The notes under the pieces were generated by a model. The model ran no database searches and was not told the DNA's origin. It was given only the letters and a program-made list of their open reading frames with translations. A DNA stretch of 64,000 bases from Roseibium suaedae (GTDB taxonomy: Bacteria > Pseudomonadota > Alphaproteobacteria > Rhizobiales > Stappiaceae), in NCBI RefSeq assembly GCF_900142725.1, contig NZ_FRBW01000002.1, positions 62,001 to 126,000 of the forward strand, given 5' to 3'. Made by a program: the position numbers and the translations under genes. Numbering within the stretch: position 1 is the stretch's first letter; each line of letters opens with the position of its first letter. Shown in pieces: positions 46,110 to 54,871 of the stretch.

Positions 46110-47241
46110 TCAGTCGATGTCAGCCACTTCGGCAGCTTCGCCGCCGAACACGCGCTGAGCCAGCGCCGCTTCCATGAACTGGTCCAGATCGCCGTCCAGA
46201 ACGTCGGACGGCGAGGTGCTTTCGACGCCAGTGCGCAGATCCTTGACGAGCTGATAAGGCTGCAAGACGTAAGAGCGGATCTGGTGACCCCAGCCGATAT
46301 CGGTCTTGGAAGCGTTTTCCTTGTTGGCCGCTTCTTCGCGCTTCTTCAGCTCGGCCTCATAGAGGCGCGCGCGCAGCATCGACCATGCGGTTGCACGGTT
46401 CTTGTGCTGGGAACGCTCGGTCTGGCACTGAACCACGATGTTCGTCGGGATATGCGTGATACGCACGGCCGAGTCGGTCGTGTTGACGTGCTGACCACCG
46501 GCACCAGACGCGCGGTAGGTATCGATACGGCAATCGCTTTCGTTGATGTCGATCTCGATCGAGTCATCAATCACCGGATAGACCCAGGCACTGGAGAAGC
46601 TGGTGTGACGGCGCGCCTGGCTGTCATAGGGAGAGATTCGCACCAGGCGGTGAACACCGGATTCGGTCTTCAGCCAGCCATAGGCGTTCTCACCCTTGAT
46701 CTGCAGGGTCGCAGACTTGATGCCCGCTTCTTCACCATCATGGAATTCCAGCACATCCACCTTGTAACCGTGCTGTTCAGCCCAGCGGCGGTACATGCGC
46801 AGCATCATCGAAGCCCAGTCCTGGCTTTCGGTGCCACCAGCCCCGGAGTTGATTTCCAGATAGGCATCGTTGCCGTCGGCTTCGCCGGACAGGAGCGACT
46901 GCAGCTGGAGCGAGCGCACGCGCTTCTCAAGTCCGCGCAGGGCTTCCTCGGCTTCCTGGACGACGTCCTTGTCGCCTTCCATTTCGCCGAGTTCGATCAG
47001 CTCCATGTTGTCGGCAAGGTCCTGCTCCAGACCACGGACCCCATTGATGCCGTCTTCAAGCTGCTGACGCTCACGCATGAGCTTCTGCGCCTTGGACGGA
47101 TCATTCCAAAGGGACGGATCCTCGGAGAGGGCATTGAGTTCGGCTAGTCTGACAAGGGCCTGATCCCAGTCAAAGATGCCTCCTCAGCAGGCTTATGGCC
47201 TGCTTGATTTCGTCGACGATGCCTTGCATTTCGGCGCGCAT
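46110..47241 (-). CDS. prfB: Peptide chain release factor 2, with programmed +1 frameshift
   Basis: Release factor for UAA and UGA codons, about 376 residues. The first 23 codons (ATG at 47241, [20 protein letters not shown]...) end in CTT TGA; reading resumes one base later as GAC TGG GAT and runs to 46110. So the coding sequence is 47241-47173 joined to 47171-46110, skipping the T at 47172. The catalytic GGQ is in [11 protein letters not shown]. The stop-recognition tripeptide, SPF in E. coli, is SPY here ([15 protein letters not shown]), a form I recall in other alphaproteobacteria. It lies just downstream of mrcA on the same strand. Confidence 0.96.
47169..47184 (-). promoter_or_regulatory. 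Programmed +1 frameshift site of prfB
   Basis: On the minus strand the sequence is AGGAGG CAT CTT TGA C. The internal Shine-Dalgarno-like AGGAGG sits three bases before the slippery CTT, and the in-frame UGA follows, the same geometry as the E. coli prfB autoregulatory site. Low RF2 slows UGA reading, so ribosomes shift +1 and make more RF2. Confidence 0.95.
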
Positions 47242-47290
47242 CGGATACCTCGCTTCAGTGCTGAAAAGACCAGCCCCTCAGGGCTGAATG

Positions 47291-47319
47291 AAAAGAAGCC
47301 CGGCCTTGAACCGGGCTTC
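47291..47319 (-). terminator. Terminator downstream of mrcA
   Basis: GAAGCCCGG and CCGGGCTTC form a 9-bp stem with a seven-base loop; the minus strand continues CTTTTC. It lies 62 bases after the mrcA stop and separates mrcA from prfB. Confidence 0.78.
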
Positions 47320-47381
47320 AATTGGTGGCGGACATTACCCGCAGGCAGACGCCCTTGTAAACCGCAAGATCCGGAAAGGCC

Positions 47382-49835
47382 TCAGTAGAGACCGCCGGTT
47401 CCGCTCAGAACCGCCTGACCTGCCTCAGGAGACACGGTGCGCGGTACGCCCATCTCGTCCTGGAAGCCAATGACGGAGTAGCTGTCCGGCGGTGCCATGC
47501 CCGGCTTGAAGGCTTCGAGAATCGATCCCGGTGCGCCGGCAGAGGCCCGCAGACCGGTACGGCGGTCGATCGGGATCAGCTGCAGGCCCTTGGGGACACG
47601 GAACTCGACCGGCGGCTTGCCAGCCATGGCTTCCTTCATGAAGTCCACGAAGATCGGCGCAGAAACATGTCCACCGGTTGCCCCGCGGCCCATCGGCTTG
47701 GGCGTATCGAAACCAACATAGACGCCAACGGTCAGATCCGGGGTGAAGCCCATGAACCAGGCGTCCTTCTCGTCGTTGGTCGTGCCGGTCTTGCCGGCGA
47801 CCGGACGGCCGAGAACCTTGACGGAAGTTGCCGTACCGCGCTGGACCACACCTTCCATCATCGAGGTGATCTGGTAGGCGGTCATCGGATCGAGCACCTG
47901 CTCGCGGTCATCGATCAGTTCCGGTTCAGCCTGGCCATGCCAGTCATCTTCGGAACAGGTCTCGCAGATGCGGCTGTCATGCTTGTAGATGGTGCGGCCA
48001 TACCGGTCCTGAATACGGTCGATCAGGGTCGGCTGGATCCGGCGCCCGCCATTGGCGATGGTCGCATAGGCTGCGGTCATGCGCATCACGGTCGTCTCCC
48101 CTGCCCCGAGGGACATGGACAGAACCGGAAGCATGTTGTCGTAGATGCCGAAGCGCTTGGCGTATTCGGCGACCAGCGGCATGCCCATGTCCTGCGCCAG
48201 ACGCACGGTCATGACGTTTCGCGACAGTTCGATGCCGGTCCGCAGGGTCGACGGGCCATAGAACTTGCCCGCATAGTTCTGCGGACGCCATGTGCCGAGT
48301 CCTGGTCCCTGGCTTATTTCCAGAGGCGCATCCATGATCACCGACGACGGCGTATAGCCATTGTCGAGAGCGGCAGCATAAAGGAACGGCTTGAACGACG
48401 AGCCCGGCTGGCGATGGGCCTGGGTTGCACGGTTGAACTCGCTCTGCGCGAAGCTGAAACCGCCGGACAGGGCCAGCACGCGGCCGGTATAGGGATCCAT
48501 CACGACGATGGCGCCGGAGACCTTCGGGATTTGCCGCAGTTCATATGCGCCCGGAGCAACCTTGCTCTCTTCCACATAGACCACGTCACCGCGGTTCAGA
48601 ACTTCCGAAACCGCAGAAGGTGCGCGGCCCTTGATGCGGGCCCATTTCATGCCGTCCAGAGACAGATCAGCAGTCACGCGCTCGTCGGAGAGCTTGCCGT
48701 TGACAAGCCGAGACGGCTGGATGCCGACCTTGGCCTGGGACGAGCCACTTTCCAGAACGACGGCCAGCTTCCACTCGGGCAGATCCGACAAGGCTTCGAC
48801 CTTGCCGACATCCGCGCCCCAGTCAGCGCCCAGTTCAATCGTCTGGACCGGACCACGCCAGCTGCCGCGCTCGTGATCGAAGCGCATCAGCCCATCCATC
48901 AGCGCCTTGCGGGCGATGACCTGAAGATGGGGATCCATGGTGGAGCGAACGGAAAGACCACCTTCATAGAGGCGCTTCTCACCGAAGATGGAGGCCACTT
49001 CACGGCGCACTTCCTCGGTGAAGTACTCGGCAGCCAGAAGCTGGGTGCCGGTTTCGCGCGGGGTCACCTTCAGCGGCTTGGCCTTGGCTTCCTCACCAGC
49101 CTGAGCCGTCACATAGCCGTTCTCGACCATGCGGTCGATCACCCAGTTGCGGCGGGCAATTGCACGATCACGCTGACGGAACGGATGGTAGTTGTTCGGC
49201 GCCTTCGGCAGAGCCGCCAGATAGGCAGCCTCTTCCAGGGTCAGCTCGTGAACCGACTTGTCGAAATAGAGCAGCGAGGCCGCGGCAACACCGTAAGCGC
49301 CAATGCCCAGGTAGATCTCGTTCAGGTAGAGCTCGAGAATCTCGTCCTTGGTGTAGGCCTGCTCGATGCGCAGGGACAGAACCGCTTCCTTGATCTTGCG
49401 CTCATAGGAGAGTTCGTTGGTCAGAAGGAAGTTCTTCGCGACCTGCTGGGTGATCGTCGACGCACCTTCCGGACGGCGGCCCGTACCGATGTTCTGGACC
49501 AGACGGACGGCCGCACGGGCGATCCCTTCCGGGTCGATCCCCATGTGGTGGTAGAAATTCTTGTCTTCCGCAGAGATGTAGGCTTCCTTGACCATGTCCG
49601 GGATAGCCTGGATCGGCAGGAACATGCGGCGCTGATTGGCATATTCGGCCATCAGGCTGCCATCGGCAGCATGGACGCGCGTCATCACCGGCGGCTCGTA
49701 GTTCTTCAGCGCCGTGTAATCGGGCAGATCCTGTGTCAGGTGCTCAAGATAGATCCAGAGACCTGCCGCCATCACCAGGCCAAGGGCCGTGCCGATCCCA
49801 AACAGATAGCCGAAAAATTTAACCAGAAATTTCAT
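47382..49835 (-). CDS. mrcA: Penicillin-binding protein 1A (bifunctional transglycosylase/transpeptidase)
   Basis: An 817-residue inner-membrane enzyme that polymerises and cross-links peptidoglycan. The ATG at 49835 precedes the single membrane anchor (about 8-30). The GT51 domain shows the catalytic Glu90 in SAEDKNFYHHMGID, TITQQVAKNFLL and RKIKEA. An OB-like insert (about 330-430) is followed by the transpeptidase with the nucleophile Ser in QPGSSFKPF, the SRN motif in LSRNVMTV and KTGT in GKTGTTNDEKDAW. The length and the insert fit the PBP1a class. It lies 168 bases after amiC, probably in one cell-wall unit. Confidence 0.96.
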   Translation of the reverse strand: MKFLVKFFGYLFGIGTALGLVMAAGLWIYLEHLTQDLPDYTALKNYEPPVMTRVHAADGSLMAEYANQRRMFLPIQAIPDMVKEAYISAEDKNFYHHMGIDPEGIARAAVRLVQNIGTGRRPEGASTITQQVAKNFLLTNELSYERKIKEAVLSLRIEQAYTKDEILELYLNEIYLGIGAYGVAAASLLYFDKSVHELTLEEAAYLAALPKAPNNYHPFRQRDRAIARRNWVIDRMVENGYVTAQAGEEAKAKPLKVTPRETGTQLLAAEYFTEEVRREVASIFGEKRLYEGGLSVRSTMDPHLQVIARKALMDGLMRFDHERGSWRGPVQTIELGADWGADVGKVEALSDLPEWKLAVVLESGSSQAKVGIQPSRLVNGKLSDERVTADLSLDGMKWARIKGRAPSAVSEVLNRGDVVYVEESKVAPGAYELRQIPKVSGAIVVMDPYTGRVLALSGGFSFAQSEFNRATQAHRQPGSSFKPFLYAAALDNGYTPSSVIMDAPLEISQGPGLGTWRPQNYAGKFYGPSTLRTGIELSRNVMTVRLAQDMGMPLVAEYAKRFGIYDNMLPVLSMSLGAGETTVMRMTAAYATIANGGRRIQPTLIDRIQDRYGRTIYKHDSRICETCSEDDWHGQAEPELIDDREQVLDPMTAYQITSMMEGVVQRGTATSVKVLGRPVAGKTGTTNDEKDAWFMGFTPDLTVGVYVGFDTPKPMGRGATGGHVSAPIFVDFMKEAMAGKPPVEFRVPKGLQLIPIDRRTGLRASAGAPGSILEAFKPGMAPPDSYSVIGFQDEMGVPRTVSPEAGQAVLSGTGGLY

Positions 49836-50003
49836 GCGCGGGCTCGTCTTTCCCAGACCGGGTTTGCTGGGGGTCCCATAGCACAAGAACCTAGCGGAAC
49901 GCACCGCCCCCAACCGTAACTTTTCATTAAAGCCTTCCTCTTCCACCAATATGGCGATGCTGAGGCGAAGCCGTCTCTCATTATACGCAAGACATCAAAC
50001 AGA

Positions 50004-51299
50004 TCAGTTGGCTGCGGGTTGTCCCGCGCCTTGCGCGACCCGCATGCGGAAGAAGGCATCGACGGCTTCCACCATCGCATCTGCCATCCGCTCACGCCAC
50101 TTGTCCGACACAAGCAGTTTCTCATCAAATTCGTTTGACAGATAGCCCAGTTCGACAAGGACCGAGGGCACATCATGGGATTTGAGCACCCGAAAACCTG
50201 CGGAGCGGTGCGGGTTGTTGATCAGACGCACGGCGCTCTTCAGCTCATCCACCAGGGTTCGGGCAAAAAACACCGAGAAATTGCGCGATTCACGGCGAGC
50301 CAGATCGATCAGGATGTCCGTTACTTCCGCAGGCTCATCCGCCAGCACCACGCCGGCGATGATATCGGAGCTGTTTTCACTTTCCGCGATCTGACCGGCA
50401 AGACTGTCCGAGGCTCTGTCAGACAGGGTATAGACCGTCGCGCCGCGCACGGTCTCGCCGCCACGGCGCACGGAATCCGCATGAATGGAAATGAACAGAT
50501 CCGCCGCCAGATCGTGGCCGATCTGAACGCGCTGGCTGAGCGGGATGAACGTGTCATCCTCGCGGGTCAGGTGGACCGTGTAGCGTCCGGTTTCCTCAAG
50601 CTTCCGCTTCAGAATGCTCGAGAAGTCCAGAACCACGGCCTTTTCCAGCGTTCCGTCCACGCCGCGCGCGCCCGTATCGATGCCGCCGTGCCCTGGATCC
50701 AGCACGATCACCGGACGGATCTTCTTTTCATCCGTCTCGATCCGGTCTGCCTTAGAGGACGTCGCGCCCTGATGCAGCGCCTCCCGGCTGGAGCTGGCAA
50801 ATTTCAGAAACGTTTCCCGGTTGGACTTCACCAGATCGATCACGAGGCGGGCGGGCTGACCATCCACGGCCGGAATGACGAAGGTCTTGTCGACGGCGAC
50901 CGGCTCGGTCACGTCCACAACGATGCGGGACTTGCCCGCCGCAAACAGGCCGAAGCGCCAGGCGGACACCAGCCCCCGTCCCTCGCTGCCAGCGTCTTCT
51001 GGAAGCTCGAAACGAACCTGGGGAAGATCGATGATCAGCCGGTAGGGATCGGCAAGAGCCGAGATCGCAACATTCACCTGGCGTTCCAGATCGACAATGA
51101 TTCGGGTGCGGACATCATCACCTGCAACCCGCGCATCCACCACGGCGGGTGCATTCTGAGGGTCCTGTGCATAGGCCGGAAGGGATGCTCCGAGGGCTGA
51201 AAAAAGCACGCCAAGGAGAACCGTCAGCACAAATGCCAAACAGCCAAAAGGAATGGAGACAAAGGGCTTTAGGCCCGTTTTTTCACAGCTTACCGCCAT
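50004..51299 (-). CDS. amiC: N-acetylmuramoyl-L-alanine amidase (AmiC type)
   Basis: A 431-residue exported cell-wall amidase. A hydrophobic signal segment (about 20-40, ending ASLPAYAQD) leads to an AMIN domain (about 55-170, binding septal peptidoglycan) and then an Amidase_3 catalytic domain with zinc ligands visible in LDPGHGGIDTGA, the Glu in GTLEKAVV, and ISIHADS, plus the catalytic Glu in LVELGYLSN. I take the ATG at 51299; a TTG at 51311 is the only earlier start. It cleaves the stem peptide from the glycan for daughter-cell separation, fitting its neighbour mrcA. Confidence 0.94.
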   Translation of the reverse strand: MAVSCEKTGLKPFVSIPFGCLAFVLTVLLGVLFSALGASLPAYAQDPQNAPAVVDARVAGDDVRTRIIVDLERQVNVAISALADPYRLIIDLPQVRFELPEDAGSEGRGLVSAWRFGLFAAGKSRIVVDVTEPVAVDKTFVIPAVDGQPARLVIDLVKSNRETFLKFASSSREALHQGATSSKADRIETDEKKIRPVIVLDPGHGGIDTGARGVDGTLEKAVVLDFSSILKRKLEETGRYTVHLTREDDTFIPLSQRVQIGHDLAADLFISIHADSVRRGGETVRGATVYTLSDRASDSLAGQIAESENSSDIIAGVVLADEPAEVTDILIDLARRESRNFSVFFARTLVDELKSAVRLINNPHRSAGFRVLKSHDVPSVLVELGYLSNEFDEKLLVSDKWRERMADAMVEAVDAFFRMRVAQGAGQPAAN

Positions 51300-52008
51300 T
51301 TTACCGTGCAATTGCTGGCATTGTTTGCCCCCTCACCTATCAGGTTGGCCGGGGGGATCAACTTCTAAAACGTCCCACAGCGTTCACATTGCTTGCAAAC
51401 GGGAAGTTTGGACCGTAAAAGTACCTTACGGATTTCGGTCCAGTGCCGATACCTTCCCTGATGACGGAATGGAAGAGCTTTCCACATGTCATCTTGTCCG
51501 AGCGTGACAGACCGGGAGCAGTCAGGGAGCAGGATGAGGCCATCCTTCCCTAGCGTCCCCGAAGTGGTCGCGGTTCGCGACCGCCCTTGAACCGGCGGGA
51601 ACACATCGCACTGAACCCGGCATCGACCCTTTATTGCGCCCGCCTGCAGATTTTTTTCAAAGTCGATTTCAGCAGAGGGGCAGCAGGAGCAGGGCGGCCA
51701 ATCCGTGGCGCATGGATGCGGACCATGGGCACCGTTTCAGGACGGCTCCCGGACGACCTCAGAATTCCATGCAGGTGACAACGACTTAACACAAGGGCTT
51801 GCGTTGCCCCTGAAGGATCGCGCGATGCAAATGGCACTCGGAACAAGGACAGGCCCCGCTTCGGCGGCCGCTCTTGCCGATTGCTCGTCCGCGCCCGGCG
51901 CACGCCCTCCTTTCTCTTTCTTTGAAACCAGTACGGCAACCGCCTTCGCATTGAGCGACACGCGCAGGTTTTGCGCGACCTCAGCGGCTGCCGTGGAGAT
52001 AATCGTTC
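51300..52008. other. Long divergent region between amiC and rne (rne leader)
   Basis: A 709-base gap. It must hold the amiC promoter and the rne promoter with a long leader. Short open frames on both strands lack ribosome sites or family features. In proteobacteria the rne leader is a structured target of RNase E autoregulation, so a long untranslated region here is expected. GC-rich stems are possible near 51890-51905 (GCCCGGCGCACGCC), and a T-run lies at 51650-51656, but I could not define a specific element. Confidence 0.5.
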
Positions 52009-54657
52009 ATGGCAAACAAGATGCTGATCGACGCAGGCCACCCGGAGGAAACCCGGGTTGTGGTCGTGCGTGGCAATCGGGTTGAGGAATTCGATTTCGA
52101 AGCCGCCAACAGAAAGCAGCTTCGCGGAAACATCTACTTGGCAAAGGTCACGAGGGTAGAACCTTCCCTCCAGGCTGCATTTGTCGAATATGGCGGAAAC
52201 CGGCACGGTTTCCTCGCCTTCAGTGAAATTCACCCCGATTACTACCAGATCCCTGTCGCCGACCGTCAGGCGCTTCTGGAAGAAGAAGGCTCCGGCTTCG
52301 ACAGCGACGACACCGAAGAAAAGGCAAAGCCGCGCAGCCGGTCACGTTCGCGCGGTCGGGCCAAGGCCGCGAATGTCGAGGGCGCAGAGGACACGGTTTC
52401 CGAATCCGCAGACGCGGTAGACGCGTCCGGTGATGAGGCTGACACCCACGCAGACGGCAATCACGACGCACATGAGAACGGCGACCATGACGCCGGTGAT
52501 CATGATCACGACCATGATCATGATGGCGAAGATACCGTCGATACGGTCGGCGCCGAAGACGCCATGGAAGAAGTGCCGGTCCGCCGCCAGTCGCGCCGCC
52601 AGTACAAGATCCAGGAAGTCATCAAGCGCCGCCAGGTCATTCTGGTGCAGGTCGTCAAGGAAGAACGCGGCAACAAGGGCGCGGCCCTGACCACGTATCT
52701 GTCGCTTGCCGGCCGCTATTCCGTCCTGATGCCGAACACCGGCCGCGGTGGCGGGATCTCCCGCAAGATCACCCAGCCGACGGACCGCAAGCGCCTGAAG
52801 AAGATCGCCTCCGAGCTGGAGGTGCCGGAAGGCATGGGCGTGATCCTGCGCACGGCCGGCGCAAGCCGAACCAAGGCAGAGATCAAGCGCGACTTCGAAT
52901 ATCTGATGCGCCTTTGGGAAAATGTGCGCGACCTGACGCTGAAGTCCACGGCGCCGAGCCTCGTCTATGAGGAAGGCAGCCTGATCAAGCGCTCGATCCG
53001 CGACCTTTACAACAAGGACATCGACGAAGTGCTCGTCGCTGGCGAGGAAGGCTACCGCGAGGCCAAGGACTTCATGCGCATGCTCATGCCGAGCCATGCC
53101 AAGAACGTCCAGCCCTACCGCGACGCCTCGCCGCTGTTCATTCGCTACGGCGTCGAGCCGCAGCTCGATGCGATGTTCTCGCCTCAGGTGACGCTCAAGT
53201 CCGGTGGCTATATCGTCATCAACCAGACGGAAGCTCTCGTCTCCATCGACGTGAACTCGGGCAAATCGACCCGTGAGCACAACATCGAGGACACTGCGCT
53301 CCAGACCAACCTGGAAGCGGCGGAAGAAGTCACCCGCCAGCTGCGCCTGCGCGATCTGGCCGGTCTTGTTGTCATCGACTTCATCGATATGGAGGAGAAC
53401 AAGAACAACCGGGCTGTCGAGCGCAAGCTGAAGGAGTGTCTGAAGAACGATCGCGCGCGCATCCAAGTGGGCCGCATTTCGCACTTCGGTCTTCTGGAAA
53501 TGTCGCGTCAGCGCATCCGCACCGGGGTTCTGGAAAGCTCCACGTCCCCCTGCCCGCATTGCCATGGCACCGGCATGATCCGGTCGGTGGAATCCGTCGC
53601 CCTGCATGTTCTGCGGTCGCTGGAAGACAACCTGCTGAAGTCAGCCACCCACAACCTGATCATCCGCACAACGGCTGCCGTCGCGCTCTACATCCTGAAC
53701 CAGAAGCGGTCGCACCTGTCCGATTTGGAAGCCCGTTTCGCTGTCGAAATCGAGGTTCAGGCCGAGCACATGCACAACGGCCAGCACTATGTGCTGGAAC
53801 GTGCAGATCCGGTCGACCGGGAGCGCTTCCCGCAGCCGGTGCAGCCGGTCATCCAGCCCCACACCATCGAGCCGATGGACGAGCTGGATCTGGAAGTCGA
53901 AGAGCCGGAAGACGAGGTTGAGGACGAAGAGATCGAGACCGAAGTCAGCCGCAATCAGGACGAAGGTGGCGACCGTGATCGCCGCCGCCGCCGCCGCCGC
54001 AAGCGCCGGCGCGGTGGCAGTGCCGAAGGTGGCCCGGACGGTGAAACCCGCGAGGGCTCTGCCGAAGGTGGCGAAGACGCACAGGGTGACGATGCGGACG
54101 CCGAAGACGGGGAACGGTCTGCGGAAGTTGGTGAAGGCGGTTCTGATGAGCCCCGCCGCAAGCGCCGCCGCGGCCGCCGTGGAGGTCGCCGTGGCCGCCG
54201 GAACGGTGAAGACGGTGAACTGAACGAGACTTCGGAAGATGGCAGCGATGCCGACGCTTCCGCAGAAGGCGACGACAGCTCCGATGAGGCTGCTGCTCCT
54301 GGCGAAGGCACCGAAGGCTCTTCCGAAGCTCCCGCTGGAGAGGCTCCGGAAACGGAAGCTGCTCCGGCGGCTGCGGTTCAAACTGCTGAAGTTCAGGCCA
54401 CTGAAGTTCAGGCCACTGAAGTTCAGGCCGAAGAACCGGCTGCTCCGGCTGCTGAACCCGTGGAAGCTACTGTCGAACCGGCAGCCGCTGAAGAGGCTCC
54501 CGTCGCGGAATCTCCGAAGCAGGTCGAGATCGCGACCCCGGCTCCGTCTGCGGCGCCTGTCGAGCCGGTCGTGACCAGCGAGAGCGCTTCGAACGAGCCG
54601 GACGAACCGGAAAAGCCGAAGCGCGGCGGCTGGTGGCAGCGCCGTTCCTTCTTCTGA
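52009..54657 (+). CDS. rne: Ribonuclease E (degradosome scaffold)
   Basis: An 882-residue endoribonuclease. The S1 RNA-binding domain starts near 36 and is split by an acidic insert (about 95-198) containing an Arg/Ser-rich patch and a His/Asp-rich stretch at 144-172. The DNase-I-like catalytic core has Asp414 in SIDVNSGK and Asp457 in VVIDFIDM. The zinc link is CPHCHG (515-520). The C-terminal third is disordered: acidic, two Arg-rich RNA-binding patches (RRRRRRRKRRRGG and RRKRRRGRRGGRRGRRNG), an Ala/Glu/Pro region with three 15-base direct repeats, and a final KPKRGGWWQRRSFF. In Caulobacter a similar terminal GWW binds PNPase. No membrane helix is seen. Confidence 0.96.
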   Translation: MANKMLIDAGHPEETRVVVVRGNRVEEFDFEAANRKQLRGNIYLAKVTRVEPSLQAAFVEYGGNRHGFLAFSEIHPDYYQIPVADRQALLEEEGSGFDSDDTEEKAKPRSRSRSRGRAKAANVEGAEDTVSESADAVDASGDEADTHADGNHDAHENGDHDAGDHDHDHDHDGEDTVDTVGAEDAMEEVPVRRQSRRQYKIQEVIKRRQVILVQVVKEERGNKGAALTTYLSLAGRYSVLMPNTGRGGGISRKITQPTDRKRLKKIASELEVPEGMGVILRTAGASRTKAEIKRDFEYLMRLWENVRDLTLKSTAPSLVYEEGSLIKRSIRDLYNKDIDEVLVAGEEGYREAKDFMRMLMPSHAKNVQPYRDASPLFIRYGVEPQLDAMFSPQVTLKSGGYIVINQTEALVSIDVNSGKSTREHNIEDTALQTNLEAAEEVTRQLRLRDLAGLVVIDFIDMEENKNNRAVERKLKECLKNDRARIQVGRISHFGLLEMSRQRIRTGVLESSTSPCPHCHGTGMIRSVESVALHVLRSLEDNLLKSATHNLIIRTTAAVALYILNQKRSHLSDLEARFAVEIEVQAEHMHNGQHYVLERADPVDRERFPQPVQPVIQPHTIEPMDELDLEVEEPEDEVEDEEIETEVSRNQDEGGDRDRRRRRRRKRRRGGSAEGGPDGETREGSAEGGEDAQGDDADAEDGERSAEVGEGGSDEPRRKRRRGRRGGRRGRRNGEDGELNETSEDGSDADASAEGDDSSDEAAAPGEGTEGSSEAPAGEAPETEAAPAAAVQTAEVQATEVQATEVQAEEPAAPAAEPVEATVEPAAAEEAPVAESPKQVEIATPAPSAAPVEPVVTSESASNEPDEPEKPKRGGWWQRRSFF
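54382..54429 (+). repeat. Three tandem 15-base repeats in rne
   Basis: The unit GCCACTGAAGTTCAG (AATEVQ-type peptide) occurs in two perfect copies at 54397-54411 and 54412-54426, with a preceding imperfect copy. It encodes the repeated peptide ATEVQ in the disordered tail, a likely site of length variation among strains. Confidence 0.85.
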
Positions 54658-54682
54658 ACTCTGTTCGGCAAGAGTTGAAATG

Positions 54683-54713
54683 AAAAAGGCGGATCTTCGG
54701 ATCCGCCTTTTTT
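54683..54713 (+). terminator. Intrinsic terminator of rne
   Basis: A 13-bp stem (AAAAAGGCGGATC with GATCCGCCTTTTT) closed by a stable TTCG tetraloop and ending in T residues, 25 bases after the rne stop. Confidence 0.93.
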
Positions 54714-54871
54714 GTATTCGACCTTCAAGTCGTGCGATGTCCAGCTTCACACCTTTGCTGGCACCGCCCACCACAGGCCACCCCGGACAAGCGAAGCGCG
54801 ATCCGGGGTGACCTCTAGGGATTCAACTTCTTGCGTCTTCGAGGTGCATGGGCAGCTTCCCGCGCGCGCTC

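Noticed and set aside
51631..52085. Open frames of 120-200 codons on either strand across the rne leader
   Set aside because: They overlap the rne start, have no ribosome site or recognised domain, and are Arg/Pro-rich as expected of out-of-frame reading in GC-rich DNA.
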